Positions 18,344-27,680 of a stretch of 64,000 bases of DNA are shown one piece after another. The notes under the pieces are model-generated. The model was given only the letters and a program-made list of their open reading frames with translations. It was not told the DNA's origin and did no database searches. Location of the stretch: assembly GCF_900142725.1 (NCBI RefSeq), contig NZ_FRBW01000003.1:586985-650984 (forward strand), in the 5' to 3' direction. A program made the translations under genes and the position numbers. This DNA comes from Roseibium suaedae. Its GTDB lineage: Bacteria; Pseudomonadota; Alphaproteobacteria; Rhizobiales; Stappiaceae. Within the stretch, counting starts at the first letter, position 1; every line of letters starts with the position of its first letter.

Positions 18344-18715
18344 TCAGTCCCAGTGCCGCGGATGAGACCGTCTTGCAGAGGACCGTGCTTCAACCCTGAT
18401 GGGAATCAGCTCTCCGGTGTGAACATGGCGGCCACCGCGTCCGTCCGTTTCCGAACCGAGCATCATGATGGCAGAGCCAATGACCACGGAGGTCAGGGTG
18501 ACGATCATGCCGAAGGCCAGAAGCATCACCGGAAGGATGGGATCCTGGGCCGAGGCGACAAGCTCGCGAAGATGACCGATATCTGCGGCAAAGATGCCCG
18601 CAACCACGAGGCCGGACACGCCGACACCAATGGCCCCATTCGTGACCAGAAGGCGGAAGAACGGATGTTGCGGGAGGAGCCTGTCCGCCAGGCTGGAGCG
18701 GTTTGAACGGGTCAT
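18344..18715 (-). CDS. Hypothetical protein with two membrane segments
   Basis: The 123-residue product is not one I recognise. It has two likely transmembrane helices: residues about 23-45 (LLVTNGAIGVGVSGLVVAGI) and 60-85 (ILPVMLLAFGMIVTLTSVVI). These are followed by a polar, basic C-terminal tail of about 35 residues. I chose the ATG at 18715 because GGAG sits eight bases upstream; the frame runs to 18784. It is divergent from the PadR gene, with a 321-base gap between the starts. It is most likely an inner membrane protein of unknown role. Confidence 0.6.
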   Translation of the reverse strand: MTRSNRSSLADRLLPQHPFFRLLVTNGAIGVGVSGLVVAGIFAADIGHLRELVASAQDPILPVMLLAFGMIVTLTSVVIGSAIMMLGSETDGRGGRHVHTGELIPIRVEARSSARRSHPRHWD

Positions 18716-19036
18716 CACGTGCACTCCTTTTACGCTGCAGAGCCCGCCGTGACTTGTTGATCCGTCACCTGAAACGGGTAGCATCTGGACATTAATTTAG
18801 GACCCAAAACCGGGAAACCGCAAGATGTTGAAATGTGACATTCGAGTCACCATTTCTTGAAAAATTTTCACTCCGGCCGCCGCAGATCGAAACAATCAGC
18901 AATATATATTGAACTGATATATGCCACTCAGATATAGTGCCCCTGATTTTCCGCTGGTGAGCTTTTGCAAGTGCCGCCCGGGAATCCTTGGCTTTTAGCA
19001 GACGAACTGAATAATCACTGGTGTGGGAGCCACTTG
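18716..19036. other. Intergenic region upstream of padR-like gene, with AT-rich operator candidate
   Basis: The gap is distinctly AT-rich compared with its surroundings. At 18901-18938 it holds ATATAT-TTGAACTG-ATATAT and a further CAGATATAG, an arrangement that could bind the PadR regulator encoded downstream. No ORF is convincing. Confidence 0.4.
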
Positions 19037-19627
19037 ATGAGTGTCCGGAGCCTCTGTCTGGCTATCCTGAATTTTGGCGATGCCACCGGTTATGAAATCC
19101 GCAAGGAGACAACCAGCGGCAGTTTCAGCTATTTTGGCGACGCCAGCTTCGGCGCAATCTACCCCGCCCTTTCCCGCCTTGAAGCGGAAGGACGGGTGAC
19201 GGTGCGTGAGGAAAGCCAGCACGGCAAGCCCACCCGCAAGGTCTATTCCATCACCGAATCCGGCCGCCTGGAGCTGCTGGACGCGTTGATGGAGCCACCG
19301 GCTGCAGACACCTACAAGTCCCCCTTCCTGCTGCTCGCCCTCCATGCCGAATATGTCGGACCGGACGTGCTCAGGAAGGCAATCAGCGCCCGGCGCAAGC
19401 ATCTTCAGGAAGAGCTGGCCCTGCTGCGCTCGATCCCCCACGAGGATGAGCCCGGCGCCGTGAACTGGGTCAGGGACTACGGCATCCAGTGCAAGACCTT
19501 TGCCCTCGGTTACCTGGATGCGAATGCGCAGGAACTGATCGAGGCTGCCACCCGTAAGCATGACAAGACATCTCGCCCGGTTTCGCTGCCTGGGCAGAAC
19601 ACCCTTTTTCCGAACGCTGCCGAATAG
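19037..19627 (+). CDS. PadR-family transcriptional regulator
   Basis: The 196-residue protein has an N-terminal PadR winged helix (LCLAILNFGDATGYEIRKE, then AIYPALSRLEAEGRVTV and RKVYSITESGRLEL) and a C-terminal dimerisation helix domain of the Vir_act_alpha_C kind. PadR repressors often control neighbouring efflux pumps, and this gene lies 23 bases before an RND adaptor. I chose the ATG at 19037 because GGGAG is seven bases upstream; the frame is open to 18965. Autoregulation through the AT-rich upstream repeats is an inference. Confidence 0.9.
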   Translation: MSVRSLCLAILNFGDATGYEIRKETTSGSFSYFGDASFGAIYPALSRLEAEGRVTVREESQHGKPTRKVYSITESGRLELLDALMEPPAADTYKSPFLLLALHAEYVGPDVLRKAISARRKHLQEELALLRSIPHEDEPGAVNWVRDYGIQCKTFALGYLDANAQELIEAATRKHDKTSRPVSLPGQNTLFPNAAE

Positions 19628-19650
19628 GCGCGAGACTGCCGGAGTGATCA

Positions 19651-20754
19651 ATGGCTTTGAAGTTTTCCTATCTGCTCTCCTTCGGACTTGCCGCCGGAAT
19701 TGGTGTGTGGATGTACACCGGCACGGTGGTTGAAGGTGGCCAGGGCGATTCTGCTGACGCAACGCCGCCGCCGGCAGAGCGGGCGGTTGCCGCCAACGAC
19801 CATCTGTTCCGGGTACAGGTTGCCCATCTCCAGGCCCAGGATCGCGAAGCGGTTCTGGATCTGCGCGGACGCACCCAGGCCAATGCCCGGGTGGAAGTGC
19901 GCTCAGAAACGGCCGCGCGGGTGATCAGCCGCCCGGCACGGGAAGGCACACGCATCACCAAGGGCGACATTCTGTGCGAACTGGACAAGGGAACCCGGCC
20001 ATCCGGAGTTCTGGAAGCCAGGGCCAATCTTGCTCAAGCGGAAGCGGATTTCAACGCGGCGGAAAAGCTGTCCAGCAAGGGCTTCACAGCCCAGAACCAG
20101 CTTGCCGCTTCCCAGGCGACACTTGACGCCGCCAAGGCGCGCCTGGAAGAAGCCGAGCTTGAACTGGACCGCACCACCATCCGCGCACCGATCCATGGCA
20201 TCATCGAAAGCCCGATGGCCGAAGTCGGCTCACGCCTCAACACGGGCGACATCTGCGCCACCGTTGTCGACACGGATCCGATGAAAGCTATCGGCCAGGT
20301 GTCTGAGCTTAATGTCGGCTCCATCTCGCCGGGCATGGCCGCAAAGGTTGAGCTGGTGACCGGGCAGAGCTTTGACGGCACCGTGCGCTATGTGGCGCCG
20401 GCTGCCGACAGCGATACGCGGACCTTCCGCGTCGAAGTCGAGATTCCCAACGAGGACGGCGCTGCGCGGGACGGTATCACCGCCCTCACCCGCATTCCCC
20501 TGCGCACCACCCGCGCCCACAAGATCTCACCCGCCATCCTGACCCTGAATGACGAAGGCCAGGTTGGTCTTCGGGCCGTGAATTCGGACAATGTCACCGA
20601 GTTCTATCCGGTCAAGGTTCTAGGCGGGGTTGAGGACGGTGTCTGGGTCGCAGGCCTGCCCGAGACCGTTACCGCCATTATTGTCGGACAGGATTATGTT
20701 GCCGACGGCCAGAAGGTCGAACCGGTTCTGGAAACCGCGGAGGCTCCGAAATGA
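19651..20754 (+). CDS. RND efflux periplasmic adaptor (membrane fusion) subunit
   Basis: The 367-residue protein is a HlyD/AcrA-like membrane fusion protein. It has a short N-terminal hydrophobic anchor (FSYLLSFGLAAGIGVWMYTG), a barrel-sandwich (RVEVRSETAARVISRPAREG, then IRAPIHGIIESPMAEVGSRL), an alpha-hairpin between them (about residues 115-165) and a beta-barrel domain. It bridges the inner membrane pump to an outer membrane channel. Its stop overlaps the pump start by four bases (ATGA). No outer membrane factor gene is nearby. Confidence 0.92.
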   Translation: MALKFSYLLSFGLAAGIGVWMYTGTVVEGGQGDSADATPPPAERAVAANDHLFRVQVAHLQAQDREAVLDLRGRTQANARVEVRSETAARVISRPAREGTRITKGDILCELDKGTRPSGVLEARANLAQAEADFNAAEKLSSKGFTAQNQLAASQATLDAAKARLEEAELELDRTTIRAPIHGIIESPMAEVGSRLNTGDICATVVDTDPMKAIGQVSELNVGSISPGMAAKVELVTGQSFDGTVRYVAPAADSDTRTFRVEVEIPNEDGAARDGITALTRIPLRTTRAHKISPAILTLNDEGQVGLRAVNSDNVTEFYPVKVLGGVEDGVWVAGLPETVTAIIVGQDYVADGQKVEPVLETAEAPK

Positions 20755-23700
20755 TCGGCATGCTCGAAGATATTCTGCGGCGGCCCAAAACCGTTTTCGT
20801 GCTGATGCTCGCGCTGATCATCGCTGGCACGGCGACCTATCTCGCGATCCCCAAGGAAGACGCGCCGGACATTGACGTGCCGGTCTTCTATGTCTCCGTG
20901 ACCCAGCAGGGCATTTCTCCGGAAGATGCGGAACGATTGCTCGTCCGCCCCATGGAAACGGAGCTGCGCGGCCTGGATGGCCTGAAGGAGCTGACGGCGA
21001 TTGCCTCTGAAGGCCACGCCGGTTTCGTGCTGGAATTCGACGTCTCGTTCAACAAGGACGAGGCAATGGCGGATGTGCGCGACAAGGTGGACCTGGCAAA
21101 ATCCAAGCTGCCTTCGGAAGCCGATGAACCGACAATCACCGAAACCAACTTCGCGCTGATCCCGACCATCACAATCGCTCTCTCCGGCGATGTACCGGAA
21201 CGCACGCTCTACAATCACGCGCGGCGCCTGAAGGATCAGATAGAAGCCATCGACACGGTTCGTTCCGCCGATCTGTCCGGGCACCGGGAAGAGCTTCTGG
21301 AAATCCTGATCGACACCCAGAAGCTCGAGACCTATTCGATCAGCCAGCAGGAGCTGCTGAACACGCTGACGCTCAACAACCGGCTTGTGCCTGCGGGCTT
21401 CATCGACAGCGGCAAGGGACGTTTCAACGTCAAGGTTCCAGGCCTCGTCCAGAACCCGGAAGACGTCTACTCCCTGCCGGTCAAGCAGAGCGGCGAAGGT
21501 CTCATCACCCTTGGCGATCTGGCCGAAATACGCCGGACCTTCAAGGATGCCAGCAGCTATACGCTGGTCAACGGCCGCCCGGCCATTGCCCTCAAGATCA
21601 CCAAGCGGATCGGCACCAACCTGATCGAGAACAATGCCGCCGTCCGTGCGGTCGTTGCCGAAGCCTCCAAGGACTGGCCGGAGACGATCAAGGTCGACGT
21701 GCTGCTCGATCAGTCCTCCAAGACCTTCGAGGTTCTGGGCTCGCTTGAATCCTCGATCATGACCGCGATCTTCCTGGTGATGATCCTGGTCGTGGCCTCT
21801 CTCGGCTTGCGGTCCGCACTTCTCGTCGGCCTCGCAATTCCCGCCTCCTTCATGATCGGCTTCCTGATCCTCGGCGGCCTCGGCTTCACAGTCTCAAACA
21901 TGGTGATGTTCGGCCTTGTGCTGACCGTCGGCATGCTGGTGGATGGCGCCATCGTCATGACCGAATATGCCGACCGCAAGATCTCTGAAGGCATGGAGGA
22001 CACGGAAGCCTATATCCGTGCCGCCAAGCTGATGTTCTGGCCGATCGTCTCGTCCACGGCAACGACCCTCGCCGCCTTCCTGCCCATGCTGATGTGGCCG
22101 GGTGTGGCGGGCGAGTTCATGAGCTATCTGCCGATCATGGTGATCATCGTCCTCAGCGCCTCGCTGCTGACGGCCATGGTCTTCATTCCGGTGACAGGCG
22201 GTATCTTTGCCAGGATCTCGCACTGGGCAGGACGCTACGCGACCCTGCTTCTGGCGCTGTTCCTAGGTGGAGTCGCTGGAGCCGGCATTCTGGTCAACGG
22301 CCCGCTTCTGGCGGCAGGTCTTGCTTCGATCGCAGCTCCCCTCGCGGTTGTTGCCGCTTTTGGCGTTGGTATCATCTCCTTCTTTGTCCTTCGCCCCTTC
22401 GTTGCTTGGTCGAAGGCGCGGGCAGCGCGTAATGCAGCGCGTGAGCGGGAAGAAGCCGCCGCCCTGTCGGCGACCGACACATTCGACATATCCAAGGTGA
22501 AGGGGATCACCGGTCTCTATGTCCGGTTCCTGAACCTTCTGGTCGGCAACCCGGTCGGGAACATTGTCGCCATCGTCGCGGTGGTCGGCGGCTGCGCAAT
22601 GATTTTCCTCGCCTTTGCCGCCAATCCGACCGGTGTCGAATTCTTCATCGACGAAGAACCAGACCAGGCCGTCGTGCTTGTGTCCGGGCGCGGCAACATG
22701 TCGACGGCGGAGTCCCTTGCCCTTGTGAAGAAGGTCGAGGATCAGATCCTGTCGATCCATGGCGTCAAGAATATCGTGACGACTGCAGTCGCGCCTGGCG
22801 GAAGCACGGGCGGCGGCGGCATGGGCGGGGTTCAGGACAAGCCGGACGATGTGATCGGCGAACTCATGCTCGAGCTCTCCAATTTCTGCTGCCGTCCAAG
22901 GGCTGCCCAGATCTTTGCGGAGATCCGCGAGCGGACGGGCCAGTTGCCGGGCATCAAGGTGGAGACCCGCAAGATTGAAGGCGGCCCGCCCACCGGCAAG
23001 GACATCCAACTCGAGGTCAAGTCTTCCGACTATGACAGCATGGTCGCCGCCGTTGCCCGCGTGCGTGAGCATCTGAACGGCACCGCCGGTCTGCTTGATC
23101 AGGAGGACAGCCGCCCCCTGCCCGGCATCGAATGGCAGATCGACATCGACCGTGAACAGGCTGGCCGCTACAAGGCCGACATTGCGGCGGTCGGGTCCAT
23201 GGTCCAGCTCGTCACCAACGGCGTTCTGATCGGCACCTATCGCCCAGGAGACAGCGAAGACGAGGTGGACATCCGCGTCCGTCTTCCGGCCAGCGAACGG
23301 ACCCTGGACCGGTTCGACCAGCTGCGCCTGCAGACACCGCTCGGGCTCGTGCCGCTGGCAAATTTCATCACCCGCACACCGGCACCGAAAGTGTCGGAGA
23401 TCGTCCGCCGCGACGGCCTCTATTCCATGATGGTCAAGGCCACGGTCGACAAGACCAGCGGCCTGACAGTGGACGAAAAGGTGAAGGAGCTGGATGGCTG
23501 GCTGAAGAGCGAGACCTGGCCTGCCAATGTCTTCCTCAAGTTCCGTGGATCGGATGAAGACCAGAAGGAGTCCGGCGAGTTCCTGATGAAGGCGATGATC
23601 GGGTCCCTGTTCCTGATGTTCATCATCCTGCTGACCCAGTTCAACTCGTTCTACCAGACCTTCCTGACCCTCTCGACGGTGGTCATGTCGGTCATGGGCG

Positions 23701-24278
23701 TGTTGCTGGGCATGGTGATCACCGGGCAGAAGTTCTCCATCATCATGAGCGGCACGGGTGTGGTGGCCCTTGCCGGGATCGTGGTGAACAACGCCATCGT
23801 GCTGCTGGACACCTATAACCGGTTCCGGGAAGACGGCATGCCGCCGGTGGACGCGATCCTGAAGACTTCGGCCCAGCGTATCCGCCCGATCATGCTGACC
23901 ACCATCACCACGATCGCAGGCCTCGTGCCGATGGCGACCCAGATGAACCTCGACTTCGTCAACCGGGTCACGTCCATCGGCTCGATCACCTCGGCCTGGT
24001 GGGTGCAGCTGTCGACAGCGGTGATTGCAGGCCTCGCCTTCTCCACCCTGCTGACCCTGATCATGATCCCGGTCATGGTCGCCGTGCCAAGCGTCTGGAT
24101 GAGATTGTTCCGGCGCCTTTGGAGCGGCCAGCGGACAGACGCGCAAGCAGAAGGCAGCACCACCAACCTGCCAGCAGCCCCTGCGCCGACGGAAGTCGCC
24201 CCTCTGAAGCTCGTGCCAAAGACCTCCGCCAAGGCAGAAGGCCCAACGCCTGACAGCCTGCCGCACGCGGCGGAATAA
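20751..24278 (+). CDS. RND efflux pump, inner membrane subunit, with extra membrane hairpin
   Basis: The 1175-residue protein is an AcrB/MdtB-type proton-driven exporter. TM4 carries GMLVDGAIVMTE with Asp398; the adjacent Asp found in AcrB is Gly399. TM10-11 hold NNAIVLLDTYNRF. At roughly 130 residues longer than AcrB, it has an inserted hydrophobic region at about 498-545, predicted as two additional transmembrane helices, then a basic/acidic linker (SKARAARNAAREREEAAAL). A vicinal Cys pair is at about 713-714 (NFCCRPR), after a Gly-rich GGSTGGGGMGG. Substrate is unknown. Confidence 0.92.
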   Translation: MIGMLEDILRRPKTVFVLMLALIIAGTATYLAIPKEDAPDIDVPVFYVSVTQQGISPEDAERLLVRPMETELRGLDGLKELTAIASEGHAGFVLEFDVSFNKDEAMADVRDKVDLAKSKLPSEADEPTITETNFALIPTITIALSGDVPERTLYNHARRLKDQIEAIDTVRSADLSGHREELLEILIDTQKLETYSISQQELLNTLTLNNRLVPAGFIDSGKGRFNVKVPGLVQNPEDVYSLPVKQSGEGLITLGDLAEIRRTFKDASSYTLVNGRPAIALKITKRIGTNLIENNAAVRAVVAEASKDWPETIKVDVLLDQSSKTFEVLGSLESSIMTAIFLVMILVVASLGLRSALLVGLAIPASFMIGFLILGGLGFTVSNMVMFGLVLTVGMLVDGAIVMTEYADRKISEGMEDTEAYIRAAKLMFWPIVSSTATTLAAFLPMLMWPGVAGEFMSYLPIMVIIVLSASLLTAMVFIPVTGGIFARISHWAGRYATLLLALFLGGVAGAGILVNGPLLAAGLASIAAPLAVVAAFGVGIISFFVLRPFVAWSKARAARNAAREREEAAALSATDTFDISKVKGITGLYVRFLNLLVGNPVGNIVAIVAVVGGCAMIFLAFAANPTGVEFFIDEEPDQAVVLVSGRGNMSTAESLALVKKVEDQILSIHGVKNIVTTAVAPGGSTGGGGMGGVQDKPDDVIGELMLELSNFCCRPRAAQIFAEIRERTGQLPGIKVETRKIEGGPPTGKDIQLEVKSSDYDSMVAAVARVREHLNGTAGLLDQEDSRPLPGIEWQIDIDREQAGRYKADIAAVGSMVQLVTNGVLIGTYRPGDSEDEVDIRVRLPASERTLDRFDQLRLQTPLGLVPLANFITRTPAPKVSEIVRRDGLYSMMVKATVDKTSGLTVDEKVKELDGWLKSETWPANVFLKFRGSDEDQKESGEFLMKAMIGSLFLMFIILLTQFNSFYQTFLTLSTVVMSVMGVLLGMVITGQKFSIIMSGTGVVALAGIVVNNAIVLLDTYNRFREDGMPPVDAILKTSAQRIRPIMLTTITTIAGLVPMATQMNLDFVNRVTSIGSITSAWWVQLSTAVIAGLAFSTLLTLIMIPVMVAVPSVWMRLFRRLWSGQRTDAQAEGSTTNLPAAPAPTEVAPLKLVPKTSAKAEGPTPDSLPHAAE

Positions 24279-24300
24279 CAAGCGCCACGCCAACAAAAAA

Positions 24301-24322
24301 GCCGCTGGGAAAACCCGGCGGC
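24301..24322 (-). terminator. Rho-independent terminator, minus strand
   Basis: GCCGCTGGG-AAAA-CCCGGCGGC forms a nine-pair stem with one G-T pair and is followed on the minus strand by TTTTTTGTT. It fits the end of the psd-pssA transcript, about 285 bases past the pssA stop. Confidence 0.6.
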
Positions 24323-24358
24323 TTGAGCGTGATGACAGAGCAGCCTTTGTTTTCTTTC

Positions 24359-24435
24359 GTCATGGTCGGGCTTGTCCCGACCATCTGCAAGCCATTGACT
24401 TGGATAGATCCTCGGCACAAGGCCGAGGATGACGA
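24359..24435 (-). repeat. Palindromic intergenic repeat, family A, copy 2
   Basis: This is the reverse-oriented partner of 5171-5247: GGTCGGGCTTGTCCCGACC, then a conserved spacer with ATCTGCAAG and ATTGACTTG, then TCCTCGGCACAAGGCCGAGGA. Only about five positions differ over some 77 bases. Confidence 0.8.
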
Positions 24436-24514
24436 AGGAGAAACAGGCACTCTCGGCGGCGCCTTCCCGGACGAAGCAAAGCGGAGATCCGGGATCTTAT
24501 ACCAACATTAAGAA

Positions 24515-24545
24515 ATAGCGGGTCCCGGCTCAAGGCCGGGACGGC
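24515..24545 (-). repeat. Repeat family A, half-like element
   Basis: GGTCCCGGCTCAAGGCCGGGAC repeats the hairpin-plus-TCAAG theme of family A but with a CCCGGC stem. It is 80 bases from the full copy. Confidence 0.45.
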
Positions 24546-24604
24546 GCGGTGGAGATGGGGATGACCTCGAGAACTCCATGACCCTTGTCCGCCACTGCCC
24601 CCGT

Positions 24605-25501
24605 TCAAACGCTGTCGTGCTTGTCCCGGTCGCTGAGGTGATCGAGGTCTGTGTCGGCGCAATCGCCGTCGTCGTCCATGGTCACCGTTGCATCCGTGCG
24701 CAGGTACTGGCGGTGGCTGCGCCAGGCGAAGGGAATGGACACGAGGTAGAGGGCCGAGCCGACGGTCAGCATCTGGAACGGATAGCTGACAGTCAGTGCG
24801 ACCAGCAGGACCGCGACCAGAAACAGCGGCAGCACCAGATCGCGGCGGATGCGGGTGCCGAACTTTTTACCCGAATAGGTCGGAAGGCGGCTGATCATCA
24901 GAAACGCGATGGCAATCGTATAGATCGCGACGCCTGGAGCAAATTCCGGCCAGTGCGGCAGGAAGCCGAGAAACTCCCAATAGATCGGCATCAGCACGGT
25001 CAGGGCGCCTGCAGGGGCAGGAACGCCGGTGAAGAAATGCGCCGCCCATTCCGGCTTGTTCGGATCGTCCAGCGCCACGTTGAAGCGGGCAAGACGCAAG
25101 GCGCCAGAGATCGCGAAGATCAGTGCCGCGATCCAGCCGAACGACCCGGCATCCTTCAGGATCCAGACGTAGAGCATCAAGGCCGGGGTGACGCCGAAAT
25201 TGACGAAATCCGCCAGCGAATCCAGTTCAGCGCCGAAGCGGGACGTACCTTTCAGGAGACGCGCCACGCGGCCGTCCAGCGCATCCAGAACGGCAGCCAC
25301 CAGCACGGCCCCGATGGCAAACTCCCACCGTCCCTCGAAGGCCATGCGGATGGCCGTCAGCCCGGAGCACAAGGCCAGCAGCGTGACCATGTTCGGCAGG
25401 ATCAGGCGCATCGGCACCCGGCGGAAGCGGGGTGTCCTGCGCTCGCTGTCCGCGCCCTCTTCGGCGGAAGGATCCGGAGTGTGCTGGTGTTCGTTCTGCA
25501 T
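24605..25501 (-). CDS. pssA: CDP-diacylglycerol-serine O-phosphatidyltransferase
   Basis: The 298-residue integral membrane enzyme makes phosphatidylserine from CDP-diacylglycerol and serine. The CDP-alcohol phosphotransferase motif, DG-x2-AR-x8-G-x3-D-x3-D, is visible in DALDGRVARLLKGTSRFGAE followed by LDSLAD, near residues 87-110. About eight hydrophobic segments follow. The N-terminal 28 residues and an acidic C-terminal tail (DDDGDCADTDLD) are polar extensions. psd lies nine bases upstream on the same strand, so the pair supplies phosphatidylethanolamine. Confidence 0.94.
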   Translation of the reverse strand: MQNEHQHTPDPSAEEGADSERRTPRFRRVPMRLILPNMVTLLALCSGLTAIRMAFEGRWEFAIGAVLVAAVLDALDGRVARLLKGTSRFGAELDSLADFVNFGVTPALMLYVWILKDAGSFGWIAALIFAISGALRLARFNVALDDPNKPEWAAHFFTGVPAPAGALTVLMPIYWEFLGFLPHWPEFAPGVAIYTIAIAFLMISRLPTYSGKKFGTRIRRDLVLPLFLVAVLLVALTVSYPFQMLTVGSALYLVSIPFAWRSHRQYLRTDATVTMDDDGDCADTDLDHLSDRDKHDSV

Positions 25502-25510
25502 GGTGCTTCC

Positions 25511-26215
25511 TCAGCCCACGCGGGTGACGAGCTGGGACTTGCCCGGTGCGTCTGCCAGATCGGCAAGCACCGTTTCACCGGCGATCATGGTCTGGCCATG
25601 GGCAACGCGGATGGTCGTGCCGAGCGGGAAATAGACATCGAGACGCGAGCCAAACCGGATCAGGCCGAAACGCTCACCCGTGCTCAGGGTCTCGCCTTCG
25701 CGGACGAAGCAGACAATGCGGCGGGCAACCAGGCCAGCGATCTGGACAACACCAATGCGGATGCCGTCCTTTTCGATCACCAGACCGTTGCGCTCGTTCT
25801 CTTCGCTGGCCTTGTCGAGCTCGGCGTTGAGGAAGCGGCCGGCACGATAGGCAAGGCGCACGATCCGGCCGCCAAAGGGGGCTCGGTTCACGTGGCAATT
25901 GAACACGTTCATGAAGATCGACACGCGCAGCATCGGCTCATCGCCAAGCTCCAGCTCTGCCGGAGGACGCACCGGGCCGACGTGGCTGACGACGCCATCG
26001 GCCGGAGAAATCACCAGGCTTTCGCCAATCGGCGTCACACGCTTGGGATCCCGGAAGAAGTAGCAGACCCATGCGGTCAGGATCAGGCCGATCCAGAACA
26101 GCGGATCCACGAACCAGCCGATGACAAGCGTGGCCACAAAGGCAATGGCAATGAAGGGCCAGCCTTCACGGTGGATCGGAACAAACGCCTTGGTGACGGA
26201 ATCGACGAGGGACAT
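25511..26215 (-). CDS. psd: Phosphatidylserine decarboxylase proenzyme
   Basis: The 234-residue proenzyme decarboxylates phosphatidylserine to phosphatidylethanolamine. The self-cleavage site that makes the pyruvoyl group is in [13 protein letters not shown] near the C-terminus (Gly-Ser). The short length and FGS motif fit the class of small bacterial Psd proteins. Membrane association is suggested by hydrophobic residues about 19-50. I chose the ATG at 26215 with AAAGGA seven bases upstream; the frame is open to 26305. It is first in the psd-pssA operon. Confidence 0.94.
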   Translation of the reverse strand: MSLVDSVTKAFVPIHREGWPFIAIAFVATLVIGWFVDPLFWIGLILTAWVCYFFRDPKRVTPIGESLVISPADGVVSHVGPVRPPAELELGDEPMLRVSIFMNVFNCHVNRAPFGGRIVRLAYRAGRFLNAELDKASEENERNGLVIEKDGIRIGVVQIAGLVARRIVCFVREGETLSTGERFGLIRFGSRLDVYFPLGTTIRVAHGQTMIAGETVLADLADAPGKSQLVTRVG

Positions 26216-26398
26216 GACAAATCCTTTTGGCAGGCTGCCTGCACGAGACACCGGAGACCTGCTCCGGATCAGGGGGCGCGCCGCGCGTGGGTGTGCGGGG
26301 CGCATAAGCTTACGCTCCCGTCAGTTCAATCCCTGTTTCTAGTGGCATTTCCTGAGAGTTTGAACCGGGAACATCGCCGCAAGGCACTTTTTCCCGGA

Positions 26399-27316
26399 TC
26401 ACCTGCGCTCCAACACCGGATAATCGGCCTCCCAATAGGCCGGACGGCCGAATTTGCTGACCAGGAAATCGACAAAGACGGAGATTTTCGGCGGGGTGTG
26501 CCTGCCCGGCGGATAGACGGCCCAGATCGCACCTGTCCGTGAGATGGGATAATCCGGCAGGAGTTCGACCAGCCGCCCTTCCTTCAGGTCCCGCCAGACA
26601 TGGGCGATGGACTTGACGATCAGGCCCAGCCCGCACAGTGCTGCATCATAGGCATAGTCGCCATTGTCACCGGTGATGAAGGGCTGCACCTGATGGGTCA
26701 GCTCCCCATCCGGACCATTGAAGTACCACACGGGCATGGCCTCCATGCCGATACAGTCGTGGTTGACGAGGTCAGCCGGGGAACAGGGCTTGCCCTTGCG
26801 GGCAATATAATCTGGAGACGCGCAAAGGACGCGCTGATTGCCGCCGAGCCGCCGGGCCTTCAGGGTGGAATCCGGCAAGGGCGCAGCGCGGATCGCCATG
26901 TCGAAATTCTCGCTCATCAGATCGACAATGCGGTCGGAGAAATCCATGGAGATGCGGATGTCCGGATAAAGGTCCCGGAACTCCAGCAGATAGGGCAGCA
27001 CATGGTGCCGGCCGAAGAAGACATTGGAGGAGATGCGCAAAAGTCCCTTCGGCGCATCGGTCACCTCCTCAAGCTCTTCAAGGGCTGTGTCCATTTCGCG
27101 CAAGGCCGCAGAAGAATGCTGGAGCAACACCTGCCCGGCCTCGGTCAAAACCACACGGCGGGTGGTGCGATTGAAGAGCTGCGCATTCACTTCCCGCTCC
27201 AGCCCGGTCAGCCGGGCACTGGCAGCAGAGGCGGAAAGCCCGAACTCCCGGCCGGCGGCAGACACATTTCCAAGAGCGGCGACACGCGCGAAGAAGCGGA
27301 GATCATCGAGGCGCAT
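26399..27316 (-). CDS. LysR-family transcriptional regulator
   Basis: The 305-residue regulator has an N-terminal winged helix (LRFFARVAALGNVSAAGREF, then SASAASARLTGLE) and a LysR substrate-binding domain (ISMDFSDRIVDLMSENFDMA, GLGLIVKSIAHVW). This matches the CrgA-like LysR subgroup, whose members control varied targets. I used the ATG at 27316 because GGAGGAATAGGATA lies immediately upstream; the frame goes to 27340. It is divergent from a small gene at 27412, which may be its target. The effector is unknown. Confidence 0.88.
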   Translation of the reverse strand: MRLDDLRFFARVAALGNVSAAGREFGLSASAASARLTGLEREVNAQLFNRTTRRVVLTEAGQVLLQHSSAALREMDTALEELEEVTDAPKGLLRISSNVFFGRHHVLPYLLEFRDLYPDIRISMDFSDRIVDLMSENFDMAIRAAPLPDSTLKARRLGGNQRVLCASPDYIARKGKPCSPADLVNHDCIGMEAMPVWYFNGPDGELTHQVQPFITGDNGDYAYDAALCGLGLIVKSIAHVWRDLKEGRLVELLPDYPISRTGAIWAVYPPGRHTPPKISVFVDFLVSKFGRPAYWEADYPVLERR

Positions 27317-27411
27317 TATCCTATTCCTCCGCATAGTCATTCAAATCCGAGCCTGATTATACCAAGATCAGAAAAATGAGAAAGTCTCCCCATCAGCAAA
27401 GGAGACTGACC

Positions 27412-27609
27412 ATGTTACACACTGGAGATATCTTCGAGACCCGCGCCCGGCAGCACCGCGCCGAGGAACTGCGCGCCCTCACCCGCAGCTTGACGGGCTT
27501 TCTGTTCCGCACCAGCCGGCAGAAGCCTCTGTCTCGGACCGAACGCTGCAGCCGCCTTGTTCACGCAGCCCCTCTCCCGGCCACCCGGCAGACTGGTTGC
27601 TGCGCGTGA
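27412..27609 (+). CDS. Small basic protein of unknown function in its own transcription unit
   Basis: The 65-residue product is not recognised. It is rich in Arg and has an amphipathic N-terminal helix (FETRARQHRAEELRALTRSL), two more basic patches and a C-terminal CCA. AGGAG lies seven bases before the ATG, and a strong rho-independent terminator follows at 27681-27722. Those flanking signals make it a complete transcription unit, divergent from the LysR gene. It may be a small regulator or a leader-type peptide; nothing here decides between them. Confidence 0.5.
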   Translation: MLHTGDIFETRARQHRAEELRALTRSLTGFLFRTSRQKPLSRTERCSRLVHAAPLPATRQTGCCA

Positions 27610-27680
27610 AGGGCGTCAGGGCCCGTCCATGCTCCGTCGGGCAAATTCGCCTGACCTTGAACCAAGCTCCTGAAACTACA

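Larger units (their letters stand above)
24279..24604. other. Intergenic region between convergent RND pump and pssA
   Basis: The 326-base gap contains a minus-strand terminator (24301-24322), a full copy of repeat family A (24359-24435) and a half-element near 24515-24545. No gene is supported. Confidence 0.65.

Noticed and set aside
22263..24296. A 677-codon minus-strand frame opposite the RND pump
   Set aside because: It is His/Asp/Arg-rich in the way antisense frames of hydrophobic genes are, and no start signal or domain supports it.
24578..26542. A 654-codon plus-strand frame across pssA and psd
   Set aside because: It lies opposite two well supported genes and has no family features, only a composition typical of antisense high-GC frames.
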